Of a DNA stretch of 19,575 nt, positions 7,363 to 15,177 are shown piece after piece (within the stretch, counting starts at the first letter, position 1; every line of letters begins with the position of its first letter). The notes beneath the pieces are model-generated. The model was not told the DNA's origin. It did no database searches and saw only the letters and a program-made list of their open reading frames with translations. The stretch comes from Chloroflexota bacterium (GTDB taxonomy: Bacteria; Chloroflexota; Anaerolineae; JAADDB01), in NCBI GenBank assembly GCA_013154135.1, contig JAADDB010000103.1, positions 1 through 19,575 of the forward strand. The letters are read 5' to 3'. Position numbers and translations under genes: made by a program.

Positions 7363-9492
7363 TCAGCGAATCTTCAAACGATAGGGCGTATCGGGCGGCA
7401 GAGCGTGCTCCAACCGCCCCTGGTGGAAAATCCCCACCCGAATGCCCACCTCATCCCCCGGATAGAGCTCCAAGGCTTTCCAGGGGATGGCCAGTTCAAT
7501 GACCTTGTCCCGACACGCGAACCGCAAGGGGACGGACACTGGATGCCCATAGCGCCACATGCGAGGCTCCCCCCGGCCACACGGCGGGATGACCAAATCC
7601 CCCAGCGCGCCGGTGGGCCCGGTGAGGGAAAGGACAATCTCCTCCTGAACGGGTTGTCCCAGCTCCAGACGGACGTAGAGGAAATCATTATCGTAGCCCA
7701 CCCGCATGGCCGTAATGGGCGCTTGAGCCACCTGCATGGTGCCCACGGAAGTATGTCCCCGGATCACATGGGCCTTGGCCCACTCCGGCGCGGGTTGGGG
7801 CCGAGCGTCCAGGGGAGGGGAGATGATGGGCGCGGGTAACTGCTCCTCCGGGATGGATGGCCCCCCAACGATGGGCGTCAACACCGCGTCGGGCACGGGG
7901 AGCCCCAGAGTCCGGTACACCGCGGCCAGGTTGGCCCGGAACAGCGCGTCGAACAGCACATCCTGATCCGACGAATTGCGGCGGGAGTACCACCAAAACC
8001 AATCGCTGGCCTCGGCAATGTACACGTGGCGCAGGGCCCGACGGAGCGTCTCCTCACGACCGTGATTCTGGCGCCACAACCGCTTGTGCTCCTCCACCTG
8101 CTCCCGCGCGTCCCGGAGAAGACTCCACGCCCGCGTGTGCTCCGGATCCCCGATCCACGTAGTCAAATCCCCGTTGATCCAAGAGCCGGTGGCCAGATGG
8201 TCCAACTGCACGCGCGGGGGGAACTGCTCCAAGAACTCGGCCACGGTGACCGTCTGCAACAGGGAATGTTCGGCCAGGCGACGGTACAAGTCCGAGAGGA
8301 AGGGCTCCCCGTTCTCCGGGTAGTGTTCCCACGCGTTTTCCCCGTCCAGGGCAATGACCACCAGATAAGGGTGCTCCGGATCTTGCAGGCGGTAGTAGAT
8401 GGTCTGGAGGCGGATGATGAGATCCTCCGCGGCCTGGTGGGCCGGGTAATGCATGTACACGAACCCGATCTTGTCGGAAAGGGTGTGATCCCGGAACACG
8501 CCGACCACATCCCCGTGGGGGGTGGAGATGCGGTAGGGCTGATAGAGGCGGTGGGGCTCCCGCACTTGTTCTTGTTCATCCCGCGCGAAGTAGTAGTCGA
8601 GGCTGCGGCCCAACACAGCCTCGTCGCTGATGAACCAGGTGAGTTCTGCCTGCCGGATGAGCGCGACGGCTTCGGGGGAGACGGCTTGCTCCGAAGGCCA
8701 GATCCCCCGAGGGGCATGGCCGAACGTCTGTTGGTACAGAGAGACACCCAACGCAATCTGGGCTTGCGCGTCCTCCGGGACGGCGAAGGGCGGTTGGGGG
8801 ATCTCGATGTCGGGTGTGGCCCGCCGCGCGTGCTCGTTGTTCACCAACAGAGGCAGGATGGGATGGTAGTAGGGGGACGCGGTGAGTTCCACCTGTCCCC
8901 GCTCCTCCAGCTCCCGATAGGCAGGGACCACACGAGCACACAGCTCCCGGTGCACGCGCACAATGGTCTCGATGTCCTCGGGCGTAAAGTCCCGCCCCTT
9001 CTCGGCCAACCGCCGAAGCCGATCATCCTGCTGCACGTAGCGGGGATGGGTCCAGGCCAGGTTGAAGAGCGCGATGAGATCCCGGTAATCCTGGTCGGAG
9101 AAGACGTTGGGATCGCGCAGGGCCGTATCCCGCCGGTGGATGAGCTCCCGATAGCGGGGGTAACGAAAGGCGAGGTTCTGCCAGTGGATGCTGAACCCCA
9201 GGTTGAGGAGAAGCCGTTTCTCCTCCTCATTCCAGGTGCTCTGACGTCCCAACAAGGTCATGGGATCTTCGGCCTGACCCCTGGCGTACGCGTCCAGCTG
9301 TTCGATGAGGGAAGGGACCAGGTTGAAGGTGGCTTTGACCTGGGGGTGTTCGGCCAGGAGTTCGGCCATGAACAGGTAATCCTTGGCCGCGTGCACCCGG
9401 GTCCAGGGCAGGATGTAGGTATCCCGCTCCGGTTCCCGGTAGTAGGGCTGGTGGTGATGCCAGACAAAGGCCACGTATAAGGGATGGGACAT
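7363..9492 (-). CDS. Glycoside hydrolase family 57 protein
   Basis: A 709-residue GH57 protein, cytoplasmic by sequence (no signal peptide). Residues 9-18 (FVWHHHQPYY) carry the conserved HQP region. E268 in GIWPSEQAV matches the GH57 nucleophile, and D383 in VIALDGENAWEHY matches the general acid. The spacing of about 115 residues and the DGEN motif resemble the amylopullulanase-like branch more than the 4-alpha-glucanotransferase branch. Residues about 590-700 form a beta-rich appendage (DNDFLYVRLEL, VIELAIPWKALELYPGDEVGI) like the C-terminal domain seen with amylopullulanase and glucodextranase. A retaining alpha-glucan hydrolase or transferase acting on glycogen or starch-like polymer is likely. 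It begins three bases after lysS ends, as the last gene of the greA-lysS-GH57 unit. Confidence 0.9.
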   Translation of the reverse strand: MSHPLYVAFVWHHHQPYYREPERDTYILPWTRVHAAKDYLFMAELLAEHPQVKATFNLVPSLIEQLDAYARGQAEDPMTLLGRQSTWNEEEKRLLLNLGFSIHWQNLAFRYPRYRELIHRRDTALRDPNVFSDQDYRDLIALFNLAWTHPRYVQQDDRLRRLAEKGRDFTPEDIETIVRVHRELCARVVPAYRELEERGQVELTASPYYHPILPLLVNNEHARRATPDIEIPQPPFAVPEDAQAQIALGVSLYQQTFGHAPRGIWPSEQAVSPEAVALIRQAELTWFISDEAVLGRSLDYYFARDEQEQVREPHRLYQPYRISTPHGDVVGVFRDHTLSDKIGFVYMHYPAHQAAEDLIIRLQTIYYRLQDPEHPYLVVIALDGENAWEHYPENGEPFLSDLYRRLAEHSLLQTVTVAEFLEQFPPRVQLDHLATGSWINGDLTTWIGDPEHTRAWSLLRDAREQVEEHKRLWRQNHGREETLRRALRHVYIAEASDWFWWYSRRNSSDQDVLFDALFRANLAAVYRTLGLPVPDAVLTPIVGGPSIPEEQLPAPIISPPLDARPQPAPEWAKAHVIRGHTSVGTMQVAQAPITAMRVGYDNDFLYVRLELGQPVQEEIVLSLTGPTGALGDLVIPPCGRGEPRMWRYGHPVSVPLRFACRDKVIELAIPWKALELYPGDEVGIRVGIFHQGRLEHALPPDTPYRLKIR

Positions 9493-9495
9493 GGC

Positions 9496-11067
9496 TTAGT
9501 CCGGGTTCTCCGCGGACTCCTCTTCCTTGCTCTGGGGGATGGGTTTTCCCTCCTTCAGGGCCAGGAGTTCCGGCAGGTGGGAGGGCATCCCCTTGGTGCG
9601 CAGGTGGGGGAAGAGGATGACTTCCCGAATGGATGGTTTGTCCGTGACGACCATGGTGAGCCGGTCGATGCCCATGCCGAACCCGCCGGTGGGGGGCATG
9701 CCGAAGCGCAGGGCCAGGATGAAGTCCTCATCAATGGGATGGGCCTCCTCGTCCCCTGCCTCCAGGGCCCGGCGCTGTTCCAGGAACCGGTCCAGCTGGT
9801 CCAGCGGGTCGTTCAACTCACTGAACGCGTTGCAGATCTCCATTCCCCCCACAAACCCCTCGAAGCGCTCCGCGATGTCCGGGTTATCGGGGGAGCGCTT
9901 GGCCAGGGGGGAGATATCCACGGGATAGTCCACCAGGAAGGTGGGCTGGATGAGGGTCTCTTCCACGTAGGAGGAGAGGAGGCTGTCCACCAGTTTGCCC
10001 CATCCTGCTTCGGGGTTGGGATTTCCCCCGATCTTGCGGATGGCCTGGCGCAGCGCGTCCGGGTCCCGGTACTGGAGGATGTCGATGCCGGTGCGGTCGT
10101 GGATGATGTCCCGCAAGGGGATGCGAGGCCAAGGCGGGGTGAAGTCGATCTCATGGCCCTGGTAGGTGAGTTGAAGGCCGCCGTTTACCTGTTCCACCGC
10201 GTAGGTGATCAGCTCTTCCGCCCGACGCATGACCCCGTGGTAGTCGGTGTAGGCCTCGTAGAATTCCAGCTGGGTGAATTCGGGGTTGTGTTTGAAGGAA
10301 ACCCCTTCGTTGCGGAAGTCCCGCCCGATCTCGTATACCCGCTCGTACCCCCCGACAATGAGGCGTTTGAGGTAGAGTTCAAAGGAAATGCGCAGGTACA
10401 GGGTCTGGTCCAGTTCGTTGTGATAGGTGGTGAAGGGACGGGCGGCAGCACCCCCGTAAATGGGCTGGAGGATGGGGGTCTCCACCTCCAGGAACCCCTC
10501 TTTGTCCAAGTACTCCCGCAGGGCCCGGACCAGTTTGGCCCGTTTGATGAAGATCTCCCGCACTTCCGGGTTGACCATCAAATCCACATACCGGTGGCGA
10601 TAGCGGGTCTCCACGTCGGTCAGACCGTGCCATTTGTCGGGCAGGGGGTGAAGGGTCTTGGCCAGGAGGGTGATCTCGTGCACTTCACAGGTGATCTCGC
10701 CGGTCCGGGTGCGGAAGATGGGCCCCTTGACCCCGATGATGTCCCCGATGTCCAGCATTTTCTTGAAGAACCAGTTGTACGTCTCATCGCCCAGGATGTC
10801 CCGGCGCAGGTAGATTTGAATGCGGCCACTGCCGTCTTCGATGTGGGCAAAGGAGGCCTTGCCCATGATGCGGCGGGTCATCATGCGCCCCACGAGCGCG
10901 ACGGAATCCTCCGGGCCCAGTTCTCCCCGTTCAAACGCGGCTTTGGCCTGTTTGGCGGTGTGGGTCCGTTCGGCCCGCGCGGGGTAGGGGTCGATCCCTC
11001 GCTCGCGAAGTTCGTCCAACTTCTTGCGGCGGATGAGTTCCTGGTCGGTAACGGCTCCTAGGTCCAT
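9496..11067 (-). CDS. lysS: Lysine-tRNA ligase, class II
   Basis: A full-length, 523-residue class II lysyl-tRNA synthetase that activates lysine with ATP and charges tRNA-Lys. The N-terminal OB-fold anticodon-binding domain covers about residues 55-140 (VALVGRMMTRRIMGKASFAHIED). Motif 1 lies around 165-205. Motif 2 is RDFRNEGVSFKHNPEFTQLE (249-268) and motif 3 is GGFGMGIDRLTMV (461-473). YGGAAARPF (204-212) is the usual active-site stretch. The start at 11067 has AGGAG a few bases upstream. It follows greA by 24 bases and precedes the GH57 gene by three, consistent with one transcript. The extra residues past motif 3 (KEEESAENPD) form a short acidic tail. Confidence 0.97.
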   Translation of the reverse strand: MDLGAVTDQELIRRKKLDELRERGIDPYPARAERTHTAKQAKAAFERGELGPEDSVALVGRMMTRRIMGKASFAHIEDGSGRIQIYLRRDILGDETYNWFFKKMLDIGDIIGVKGPIFRTRTGEITCEVHEITLLAKTLHPLPDKWHGLTDVETRYRHRYVDLMVNPEVREIFIKRAKLVRALREYLDKEGFLEVETPILQPIYGGAAARPFTTYHNELDQTLYLRISFELYLKRLIVGGYERVYEIGRDFRNEGVSFKHNPEFTQLEFYEAYTDYHGVMRRAEELITYAVEQVNGGLQLTYQGHEIDFTPPWPRIPLRDIIHDRTGIDILQYRDPDALRQAIRKIGGNPNPEAGWGKLVDSLLSSYVEETLIQPTFLVDYPVDISPLAKRSPDNPDIAERFEGFVGGMEICNAFSELNDPLDQLDRFLEQRRALEAGDEEAHPIDEDFILALRFGMPPTGGFGMGIDRLTMVVTDKPSIREVILFPHLRTKGMPSHLPELLALKEGKPIPQSKEEESAENPD

Positions 11068-11091
11068 GGTGTCTCCTGGGTTGTCAAAGGC

Positions 11092-11586
11092 TTATTGGAT
11101 TTTGGTGATGCGCATGCGCAGGATCCCCCCCGGGGTGTGGGCTTCCACGACTTCGCCCACTTTGTGGCCCATCAGGGCCTTGCCCACCGGGGATTCGTTG
11201 GAAATGCGGCCCTCAAAGGGGTCTGCTTCCGCGGACCCCACGATGGTGTACGTCTCTTCCTCGCCGGAGGCCTCATCTACCACAGTCACCTGGGCGCCCA
11301 AGGCCACCGTGTCCCCGGGCCGATCCTCTTCAATGATGACCGCGTGTTTGAGTTTCCACTCCAGCTCCGCGATCTCCCCTTCCAGAAAGGCCTGGGCATT
11401 CTTGGCCTCGTCATACCCCGCGTTCTCCGAGATATCCCCCATTTCTTTGGCATCGTGGATCTGTTGGGCAATCTCCGGGCGTCGGACGTTGATGAGGTAT
11501 TCCAGCCGCTCCTTCAGCTTTTCATATCCCTCGCGGGTGAGGTAGACGACTGGTTCTTCCTCGTTCAAGCGTTCCATCTCTGTCAT
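11092..11586 (-). CDS. greA: Transcription elongation factor GreA
   Basis: A 164-residue GreA/GreB family protein, the usual length. It stimulates cleavage of backtracked RNA by RNA polymerase. The N-terminal coiled coil spans about residues 14-85. Its tip carries GDISENAGYDEAK (50-62), in which D51 and E54 correspond to the acidic pair that reaches the polymerase active site. The C-terminal FKBP-like domain includes GSAEADPFEGRISNESPVGKALMGHKVGE (read in two parts around residue 131). GGAGGAG lies six bases upstream of the chosen ATG. An ATG three codons later is a less favoured alternative. It is the first gene of the greA-lysS-GH57 unit. Confidence 0.97.
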   Translation of the reverse strand: MTEMERLNEEEPVVYLTREGYEKLKERLEYLINVRRPEIAQQIHDAKEMGDISENAGYDEAKNAQAFLEGEIAELEWKLKHAVIIEEDRPGDTVALGAQVTVVDEASGEEETYTIVGSAEADPFEGRISNESPVGKALMGHKVGEVVEAHTPGGILRMRITKIQ

Positions 11587-11704
11587 TGCTACTCCTCCGG
11601 TATGTTATATCGGGTATCAGGTGTGTATCGGGTGTGGAGCCCTGGGCTTTGGACAGACGTCCCTGGTGGGCTAACAAAGCTCGGTCCGGCTACCAACTCC
11701 TGTC

Positions 11705-11732
11705 ATTTTAGGCAAAAACCGTGGAATTGCAA
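11705..11732 (-). promoter_or_regulatory. Candidate promoter for greA-lysS-GH57
   Basis: On the minus strand TTGCAA (11727-11732) and TAAAAT (11705-11710) are 16 bases apart. The -10 matches five of six consensus positions, the -35 four of six. A start near 11698 leaves a leader of about 110 bases before greA; this leader holds several short GC-rich complementary segments but no riboswitch class that I recognise. Confidence 0.5.
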
Positions 11733-11741
11733 GGCGGGTGG

Positions 11742-11776
11742 GGAGCAACGAGGAACGATGGACGAATAACGATGAA
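11742..11776. repeat. Degraded heptamer array in the greA-ftsY divergent spacer
   Basis: Units GAGCAAC, GAGGAAC, GATGGAC, GAATAAC and GATGAAG keep the 7-base period of the family but with more substitutions than other copies. The rest of the 11587-11992 spacer holds the two divergent promoters and leader sequences. Confidence 0.55.
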
Positions 11777-11837
11777 GGGGGAAGGGCGTTTTGAACGGGC
11801 TCGTGTTGTGCATATTGCCCCCAACACCCACTCCATA

Positions 11838-11866
11838 TTGACAAGGGGCTTGGACACCGTTACCAT
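11838..11866 (+). promoter_or_regulatory. Candidate promoter for ftsY
   Basis: TTGACA (11838-11843) is a perfect -35 box. TACCAT (11861-11866), 17 bases away, matches four of six -10 positions. A start near 11873 gives a leader of about 120 bases before the TTG start of ftsY. Confidence 0.5.
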
Positions 11867-11992
11867 CTAATGTGGTGTTTGACGTGCAGCTCGGAGTCCA
11901 AAAGGGCAAAAGCTCCGGTTGTTCGCGCCTCGATGCGGACAACATTCATCAGGACCCGTGGGGTCAAGTTCAATCATTTGGGAGGTGGACCA

Positions 11993-12943
11993 TTGGTTTT
12001 CGGTAAGATATTCAAGCGTGGGTCAAAGGAAGACGCGGAGCGTCTGGAACAGAGTTTGGAAAAAACCCGTCGCGGGGTTTTTGGACATATCGCCGCCCTC
12101 TTCCAGGGGCAGACTCTGGATGAGGAGTTCTGGGAGGACTTGGAAGCCCTCCTCATCCAGGCCGATGTGGGGGTCGAAACCACCATGGAGTTGGTGGAAC
12201 GGTTGCGGGAACGGGTGGAACGAGAGGGCGTCAAACGGCCGGAAGACGCGTACAAGCTCTTAAAGGAAGAAATGGCCCAACTCCTTGGGGAGGCCCCGCC
12301 TTCCGCTCTGGACACCCCTCGGCTGCTCACCGTGATTCTGGTTGTGGGCGTGAACGGTTCGGGCAAGACGACCAGTATCGCCAAGTTGGCCTATTACCTG
12401 AAACAACGGGGCAAGAAAGTCCTGCTGGCCGCCGCGGACACGTTCCGGGCCGCGGCCATCGACCAGCTGCGCATGTGGGGGGATCGCATTGGCGTGGAAG
12501 TCATTGCCCATCAGCCGGGCAGTGATCCGGGCGCGGTGGTGTACGACGCGATCCGCGCGGCGCAGGAATCCCGCAAGGCCGATGTGCTCATCATCGACAC
12601 GGCAGGACGCCTGCACACCAAGTACAACCTGATGAAGGAATTGCAGAAGATCCGCAACATCTGCGCGCGTCAGGTCCACCGGGCCCCCCATGAGACTTAC
12701 CTGGTCCTGGATGCTACCACCGGCCAAAATGCCCTGATCCAGGCCAAGAAGTTCAAAGAAGCCGTGGACATCACCGGCGTCATCCTGACCAAACTGGACG
12801 GGACCGCGAAGGGCGGGGTGGTGTTTGCCATCCAGAAGGAGCTAGGCGTGCCCGTGCGTTTCGTGGGCACGGGCGAAGGCATCACCGACTTCGCGGAGTT
12901 CGACCCCCACGCGTTTGTGGAAGCGCTGTTTCGTAATGAGTAG
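11993..12943 (+). CDS. ftsY: Signal recognition particle receptor FtsY
   Basis: About 316 residues; a GTPase that docks the SRP-ribosome complex at the membrane. I chose the TTG at 11993 because GGAGGTGG lies directly upstream (11981-11988) and the product then starts MVFGKIFKRG, a typical FtsY NG-domain entry. The frame stays open upstream to 11870 but that part looks non-coding. The N domain (about 20-105) contains FWEDLEALLIQADVGVETT. The G domain has P-loop GVNGSGKTT (119-127), DTFRAAAIDQL, DTAGR and TKLDGTAKGG, and ends GTGEGITDFAEFDPHAFVEALF-like. It lacks the long acidic A domain, as do many short FtsY proteins. It stands alone, divergent from greA, and is separated from prfB by a repeat-filled gap. 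Confidence 0.95.
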   Translation: MVFGKIFKRGSKEDAERLEQSLEKTRRGVFGHIAALFQGQTLDEEFWEDLEALLIQADVGVETTMELVERLRERVEREGVKRPEDAYKLLKEEMAQLLGEAPPSALDTPRLLTVILVVGVNGSGKTTSIAKLAYYLKQRGKKVLLAAADTFRAAAIDQLRMWGDRIGVEVIAHQPGSDPGAVVYDAIRAAQESRKADVLIIDTAGRLHTKYNLMKELQKIRNICARQVHRAPHETYLVLDATTGQNALIQAKKFKEAVDITGVILTKLDGTAKGGVVFAIQKELGVPVRFVGTGEGITDFAEFDPHAFVEALFRNE

Positions 12944-12959
12944 GGATCCCGGTTGATTT

Positions 12960-13094
12960 CTCTCCTGGGGAACTGTTTTGCGTGGGCGAAGCCCGACCCT
13001 CATCCACGCAAAACCCATATCCGGCACGGGGCGAAAACGTCGGCGCCCTGCCGAAGTGCGGACCCGTCCGCGGCCGAGTTTTGTCCGTCAATCA
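12960..13094. repeat. Hairpin-plus-core repeat element, copy A
   Basis: First of two related units between ftsY and prfB. A hairpin GTTTTGCGTGG/CCACGCAAAAC (12975-12985 with 13004-13014) is followed by GGGGCGAAAACGTCGGCGCC and the palindromic core GCGGACCCGTCCGC (13058-13071). The tail CCGAGTTTTGTCCGTCAA (13074-13091) recurs, inverted, at 19510-19527. A short piece of the tail may also occur at 7345-7357. Confidence 0.75.
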
Positions 13095-13139
13095 GATGAA
13101 CGCCATTCAACGGGAAGGGCGCCGTTTTTGAGATAGGAG

Positions 13140-13262
13140 TCTTTCCCGGAGAAAACTGTTTTGTGTGCGTGGTGGCCGCCCACCACGCACACAAAACTCT
13201 TTCTTGGCCCGGGGGGAAAACGTCGGCGCCCCGCGAAGGGGCGGACCCGTCCGCGGCCAAGG
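13140..13262. repeat. Hairpin-plus-core repeat element, copy B
   Basis: Second unit. Its hairpin has perfect 18-bp arms (13158-13175 with 13180-13197) around a 4-nt loop CCGC, then TCTTTCTT. The core GCGGACCCGTCCGC is at 13241-13254, preceded by GAAAACGTCGGCGCC as in copy A. Arm sequences differ from copy A yet stay complementary. The hairpin with its T-rich tail could terminate ftsY transcription. The rest of the spacer up to 13352 has only small hairpins (for example CACGGG/CCCGTG, 13305-13323) in what would be the prfB leader. Confidence 0.75.
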
Positions 13263-13352
13263 TACTGCGGCCATAAGGCGGCCGTGTTTCTGTTCCGACA
13301 ATGGCACGGGGTTCAGTCCCGTGGGAGACTCAATACAAAGGAGGTGTGACCA

Positions 13353-14463
13353 ATGAGCGAACTGCAACAGCGGTTGGAAGACCTGCGCGAGCGCGTGGAA
13401 GATATAAGGAGGCGTCTTTGACATAGCCGGCAAAGAGGCACGCATCGCGGAAATCGAAAAAGCATCGGGACAACCGGACTTCTGGTCCGACAACGAACGG
13501 GCCCAAAAACTCACCCGCGAGTTGTCCTCCCTGCGCCAGCTGGTAGACGCGTGGAACACCTTGTCCCGACAAGTGCAGGACAACATCGAACTCCTCGAAC
13601 TGGCCGAGGAGGAAGGGGACGAGGAGACCCAGGCCCTGGTGGCCGCGGAGACCGATACCCTGGAGAACGAAGTCAACCGACGCGAGTTCCAGCTGGCCCT
13701 TTCCGGCCCCCATGACAAGGGCGATGCGGTCCTCTCCATCCACGCGGGAGCCGGGGGCACCGAGGCTCAGGATTGGGCCGAAATGCTCCTGCGCATGTAC
13801 ACCCGCTGGGCCGAACGAAAAGGATACGAAGTGGAGATCACCGACCTCACTCCGGGCGAGGAAGCGGGGATCAAAAGCGTCACCATGACCGTGCGTGGCC
13901 CCTACGCGTACGGCCACCTGAAAGCGGAAAAAGGCGTCCACCGGCTGGTGCGCATATCCCCCTTTGACGCGTCCGCGCGGCGTCACACATCCTTTGCCCT
14001 GGTTGAGGTCATGCCCCTCATCGAAGATGACATTGAAATCAACATCAACCCGAACGACCTGCGCATTGACGTGTACAAATCCGCGGGCGCGGGGGGACAA
14101 CATGTCCAGAAGAACGCGACCGCGGTGCGCATTGTCCACCTGCCCACCGGCATAGTCGTCCAGTGCCAGAACGAGCGCAGTCAACATCAAAACAAGGAAA
14201 TGGCCATGCGCATCTTGCGGGCCCGCCTCTACGCGTTGGAACTGGAAAAGCGGGAGCAAGAACTCGCACGGCTCAAGGGAAAGCACGTGGAGGCCGGATG
14301 GGGTAACCAAATCCGCTCGTACGTGTTACAACCTTATCAGATGGTCAAAGACCTGCGCACCGGTTACGAAACAGGAAACGTCCAAGCCGTGTTGGACGGG
14401 GAGATCGACCCCTTCATCGAAGCCTATTTGAAGGCCCAAGTGGGGGAAGAGAACACGGCCTAA
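13353..14463 (+). CDS. prfB: Peptide chain release factor 2 (programmed +1 frameshift)
   Basis: Release factor 2, which reads UAA and UGA and triggers peptide release. Translation starts at the ATG at 13353 with AAAGGAGGTG upstream, runs 22 codons to CTT, meets an in-frame TGA at 13419-13421, and continues after a +1 shift from 13420 (GAC) to the TAA at 14463. The product is 369 residues, close to the E. coli length. Key motifs are the SPF anticodon-mimic tripeptide (about 202-204) and GGQ (about 247-249) within SAGAGGQHVQKN. The GGQ loop enters the peptidyl transferase centre. The frame is intact on both sides, so this is regulation and not a pseudogene. The CDP-alcohol phosphatidyltransferase gene follows after 60 bases. 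Confidence 0.97.
13407..13422 (+). promoter_or_regulatory. prfB programmed +1 frameshift site
   Basis: AGGAGG (13407-13412), then CGT, then CTTTGAC. An internal Shine-Dalgarno lies three bases before the slippery CTT, followed by an in-frame TGA and C. This is the canonical RF2 autoregulation signal: low RF2 lets the ribosome slip to TTT and complete the protein. Confidence 0.96.
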
Positions 14464-14523
14464 CCGAGAACCCAACTCCCCGGGGACAACCCGGTCAAAT
14501 CGAAGAGGAGGAGACACCCATCC

Positions 14524-15099
14524 ATGTTCAGCGACATTGCCCGCAAGTGGTCACGACAGCTGTTGCGTCCCATTGCTCGGTTCTTCTGGCGACTTGGCGT
14601 CACGCCTAACGCGCTCACCATTGGGGGATTCCTGTTGGTGGCAGGGGTGAGCGTGGTCCTCGCCCGAGGGTACTTCCGGATAGGGGGGATTCTCCTCCTC
14701 TTGACGGTGTGGCTGGACGCGGTGGATGGGGCCTTGGCGCGGGAGACGGGCCAGGTCACCCGACTGGGGTCCTTTTTGGATTCCACCCTGGACCGGTACG
14801 CGGAGGGACTGCTCTACTTTGGGCTGCTCGTTTATTACACCCAACATCGAGCTGAATACATGATTTACCTCATTTACCTGACCATTTTAGGTTCTCTTCT
14901 TGTCTCCTATACCCGAGCCAAAGCGGAATCCATTGGTGTACAAGTGACCGAAGGTTTATTGACGAGATTCGAGAGATTGGTTATACTTATCTTAGGCCTT
15001 ATATTCTTACACATTGAAGCCGCACTGTGGATACTCGCCCCCCTGACACATATCACGGCCATCCAGAGGATCCTCATCGTCTGGAAACGGGCCACGTAG
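14524..15099 (+). CDS. CDP-alcohol phosphatidyltransferase family protein
   Basis: A 191-residue integral membrane enzyme that transfers a phosphatidyl group from a CDP-activated lipid to an alcohol. The family signature is complete: D65, D68, G69, A72, R73, G82, D86 and D90, with exact DGxxAR-x8-GxxxDxxxD spacing; these Asp residues bind the metal and CDP. Hydrophobic segments at about 32-47, 53-68, 93-110, 113-130 and 150-175 fit the six-helix fold. The alcohol (glycerol phosphate, inositol phosphate or another) cannot be told from this sequence. GAGGAGGAG lies about ten bases upstream of the ATG. It is probably cotranscribed with prfB. The second half is visibly more AT-rich than its neighbours. 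Confidence 0.92.
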   Translation: MFSDIARKWSRQLLRPIARFFWRLGVTPNALTIGGFLLVAGVSVVLARGYFRIGGILLLLTVWLDAVDGALARETGQVTRLGSFLDSTLDRYAEGLLYFGLLVYYTQHRAEYMIYLIYLTILGSLLVSYTRAKAESIGVQVTEGLLTRFERLVILILGLIFLHIEAALWILAPLTHITAIQRILIVWKRAT

Positions 15100-15103
15100 G
15101 TCC

Positions 15104-15153
15104 CACCAAATTGGTGAATTGGTAGAAATTCCTTCAATTCACCCGTAATTTTT
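15104..15153 (+). terminator. Probable intrinsic terminator after the phosphatidyltransferase gene
   Basis: GGTGAATTG (15113-15121) pairs perfectly with CAATTCACC (15135-15143) over a 13-nt loop, and TAATTTTT follows two bases later. An overlapping shorter hairpin CACC/GGTG (15104-15107 with 15113-15116) would compete with it. The stem is AT-rich but the U-run supports termination of the prfB unit before the sigma gene. Confidence 0.5.
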
Positions 15154-15177
15154 CGGCCACTTTTGCGTCATATATAG

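Noticed and set aside
8026..11061. Long plus-strand open frames opposite the GH57 and lysS genes
   Set aside because: High GC keeps the antisense frame open. The opposite strand encodes clear GH57 and LysS motifs, and the antisense products show none.
11870..11992. In-frame 41-codon extension upstream of ftsY
   Set aside because: It overlaps the predicted transcription start, lacks similarity to FtsY N-termini, and a strong GGAGGTGG ribosome-binding site directly precedes the TTG at 11993.
13107..13760. Minus-strand open frame running from the repeat spacer into prfB
   Set aside because: It is antisense to the release-factor gene and its downstream part is repeat sequence. No family features are seen.
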